Positions 15,884-16,811 of a DNA stretch of 16,811 nt are shown in pieces (the stretch's first letter is position 1; each line of letters begins with the position of its first letter). The position numbers were made by a program, and so were the translations under genes. Under the pieces are notes generated by a model. It saw nothing but the letters and a program-made list of their open reading frames with translations, had not been told where the DNA came from and did no database searches. The stretch is taken from NCBI GenBank assembly GCA_036272935.1, contig DATAXP010000048.1, positions 1 to 16,811 of the forward strand, read 5' to 3'. Source of the DNA: DATAXP01 sp036272935 (GTDB lineage: Bacteria; Planctomycetota; Planctomycetia; Pirellulales; PNKZ01).

Positions 15884-16811
15884 TCAGTGTGCGGGGCCAT
15901 ATTTGGCGATGGCCGCCTTGAACACCGAACCGTACACCACCTGCTGCTCCTTACCGGTCATGTCGAAACGCTCGACGAGCAGCGCGATCGCCAGGCGGTT
16001 GGTTGGATCGACCCACATCACCGTGCGGCGCGCCCCGCGGTGACCGAAACTGCCGACGCTCAGCCCTTCGTCGTCGCGAATCTTGACAAACACACCGACG
16101 CCGTAAGCCTCTTGTGGGTTGACCGGCACGTCGCCGGTTTGGATCGCGCTGAGCGTGCGCACGGCGCCGGCTGACAGAAGTCGCTTGTCCCGGTAGACGC
16201 CTTGGTTCAGCAGCATCTGGCACAGCGCGCCGACGTCATGAGCCGTGGAGAAATAGCCGCCGGCCGGTTCGGCGTAGCGCCGGGCATAGGTCCGGGCCAT
16301 GCCCACGCCCATGTCGGCGAGCACTGCGGCAGGCACCGGCATGCCTTCGCTCAACTTCTCGATCACGCGTGCGGGCACGTTCTTGTCTGCATTGTGTTGT
16401 ACGAGCACGCCCGGGTCAGGCTTGTCGACGTTGCGGCGCGCCGTGTGGGCCAGTCGCGCTGCTTGTTCGGCGTTGGGCCAGCAAGTGGTGTCCTTCATCC
16501 CCAGCGGATCGAACAGCCGCTTTTGCATGAAATCTGCGTACGGCATGCCGCTGACGACTTCGATGATCCGCCCGCCCGTGTTGATGCCGCAGTTGTTGTA
16601 CTCAAATTTGGTCCCGGGCTCCTGCCGCAGTGGATGCTTCGCATACAGGGCGACATCTTCCTTGAGCGACTGCGTGTGCTTGAGCGATTTGTCGCTCGCC
16701 CGGATCAGGCCGCTGGTGTGGCACATGATCTCGCGCACGGTGATCGGATGCCGCGGCGGATGCAACGAGCCATCGCTGCCCGCGACCTGTTGACCTTTGA
16801 ACTCCGGCAGG
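15884..16811 (-). CDS. Serine hydrolase, class C beta-lactamase-like, 5' part beyond the window
   Basis: The last 308 codons of a beta-lactamase/DD-peptidase-fold serine hydrolase; the start lies off the right edge. The reading frame is open to the edge, beginning LPEFKGQQVAG and continuing ITVREIMCHTSGL, the usual stretch after the active-site helix. The catalytic SxxK motif should lie upstream, outside the window. The second motif is YNN (codons at 16592-16600, in FEYNNCG). The third is HRG (16034-16042, in GSFGHRG), a common substitute for KTG in the esterase-like members. GGYFSTAHDVGALCQMLL is also typical. The protein probably acts on an ester or amide bond, perhaps in a glycan or peptide; a role in antibiotic resistance is not implied. 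It is the first visible gene of the minus-strand cluster. The TTG at 16765 is an internal Leu codon, not a start. Confidence 0.9.
   Translation of the reverse strand, partial: LPEFKGQQVAGSDGSLHPPRHPITVREIMCHTSGLIRASDKSLKHTQSLKEDVALYAKHPLRQEPGTKFEYNNCGINTGGRIIEVVSGMPYADFMQKRLFDPLGMKDTTCWPNAEQAARLAHTARRNVDKPDPGVLVQHNADKNVPARVIEKLSEGMPVPAAVLADMGVGMARTYARRYAEPAGGYFSTAHDVGALCQMLLNQGVYRDKRLLSAGAVRTLSAIQTGDVPVNPQEAYGVGVFVKIRDDEGLSVGSFGHRGARRTVMWVDPTNRLAIALLVERFDMTGKEQQVVYGSVFKAAIAKYGPAH

Noticed and set aside
16763..16765. TTG as the start of the serine hydrolase
   Set aside because: The family's conserved sequence continues in frame upstream to the window edge, so this is an internal codon.

Overview
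The window looks like chromosomal DNA of a planctomycete, probably of the Pirellulales type. The evidence is a GC-rich sequence, an ECF sigma factor of the TIGR02999 style directly upstream of a TPR-tailed serine/threonine kinase, secreted BNR/sialidase and beta-helix proteins, Tat-exported enzymes, and a C-terminal heme domain of the 'Pirellula/Verrucomicrobium' type. No rRNA, tRNA, CRISPR array, transposase or integrase is visible. The taxonomic call is inference from gene content.

Left part (1-4586, + strand). An ECF sigma factor (63-638) is followed by a transmembrane Ser/Thr kinase with TPR repeats (737-3136), a plausible signalling pair. A small perfect inverted repeat lies between them. 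Next come a Tat-exported intradiol (aromatic ring-cleaving) dioxygenase (3240-3911) and a small exported Cys-rich protein of unknown function (4137-4586). A strong hairpin (4034-4056) lies between these two.

Middle part (4592-10227). A secreted right-handed beta-helix protein (minus, 4592-6358) is divergent from two sialidase-family genes (+, 6557-7822 and 7894-10227) across a 198-bp intergenic region with a perfect 10-bp-stem hairpin. The first sialidase has residues at the spacing expected of a complete GH33 catalytic set. The second is a double-length protein made of two sialidase-like propellers. Together they suggest extracellular or periplasmic handling of acidic glycans, but no intracellular sialic acid catabolic gene is present here.

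Right part (10274-16811, minus strand). A probable four-gene operon is read right to left: a serine hydrolase cut by the right edge, a 990-residue fusion of a PQQ-type sugar dehydrogenase with three CxxCH heme sites, an exported beta-propeller protein with a C-terminal beta domain, and a Tat-exported xylose-isomerase-like TIM-barrel protein. The fusion probably oxidises a sugar outside the cytoplasm and passes electrons to its own hemes. The substrates of its neighbours are unknown.

No wholly new defence or mobile system was found. The most unusual items are the triheme dehydrogenase fusion, the tandem-propeller sialidase, the Cys-rich exported protein and the intergenic hairpins.
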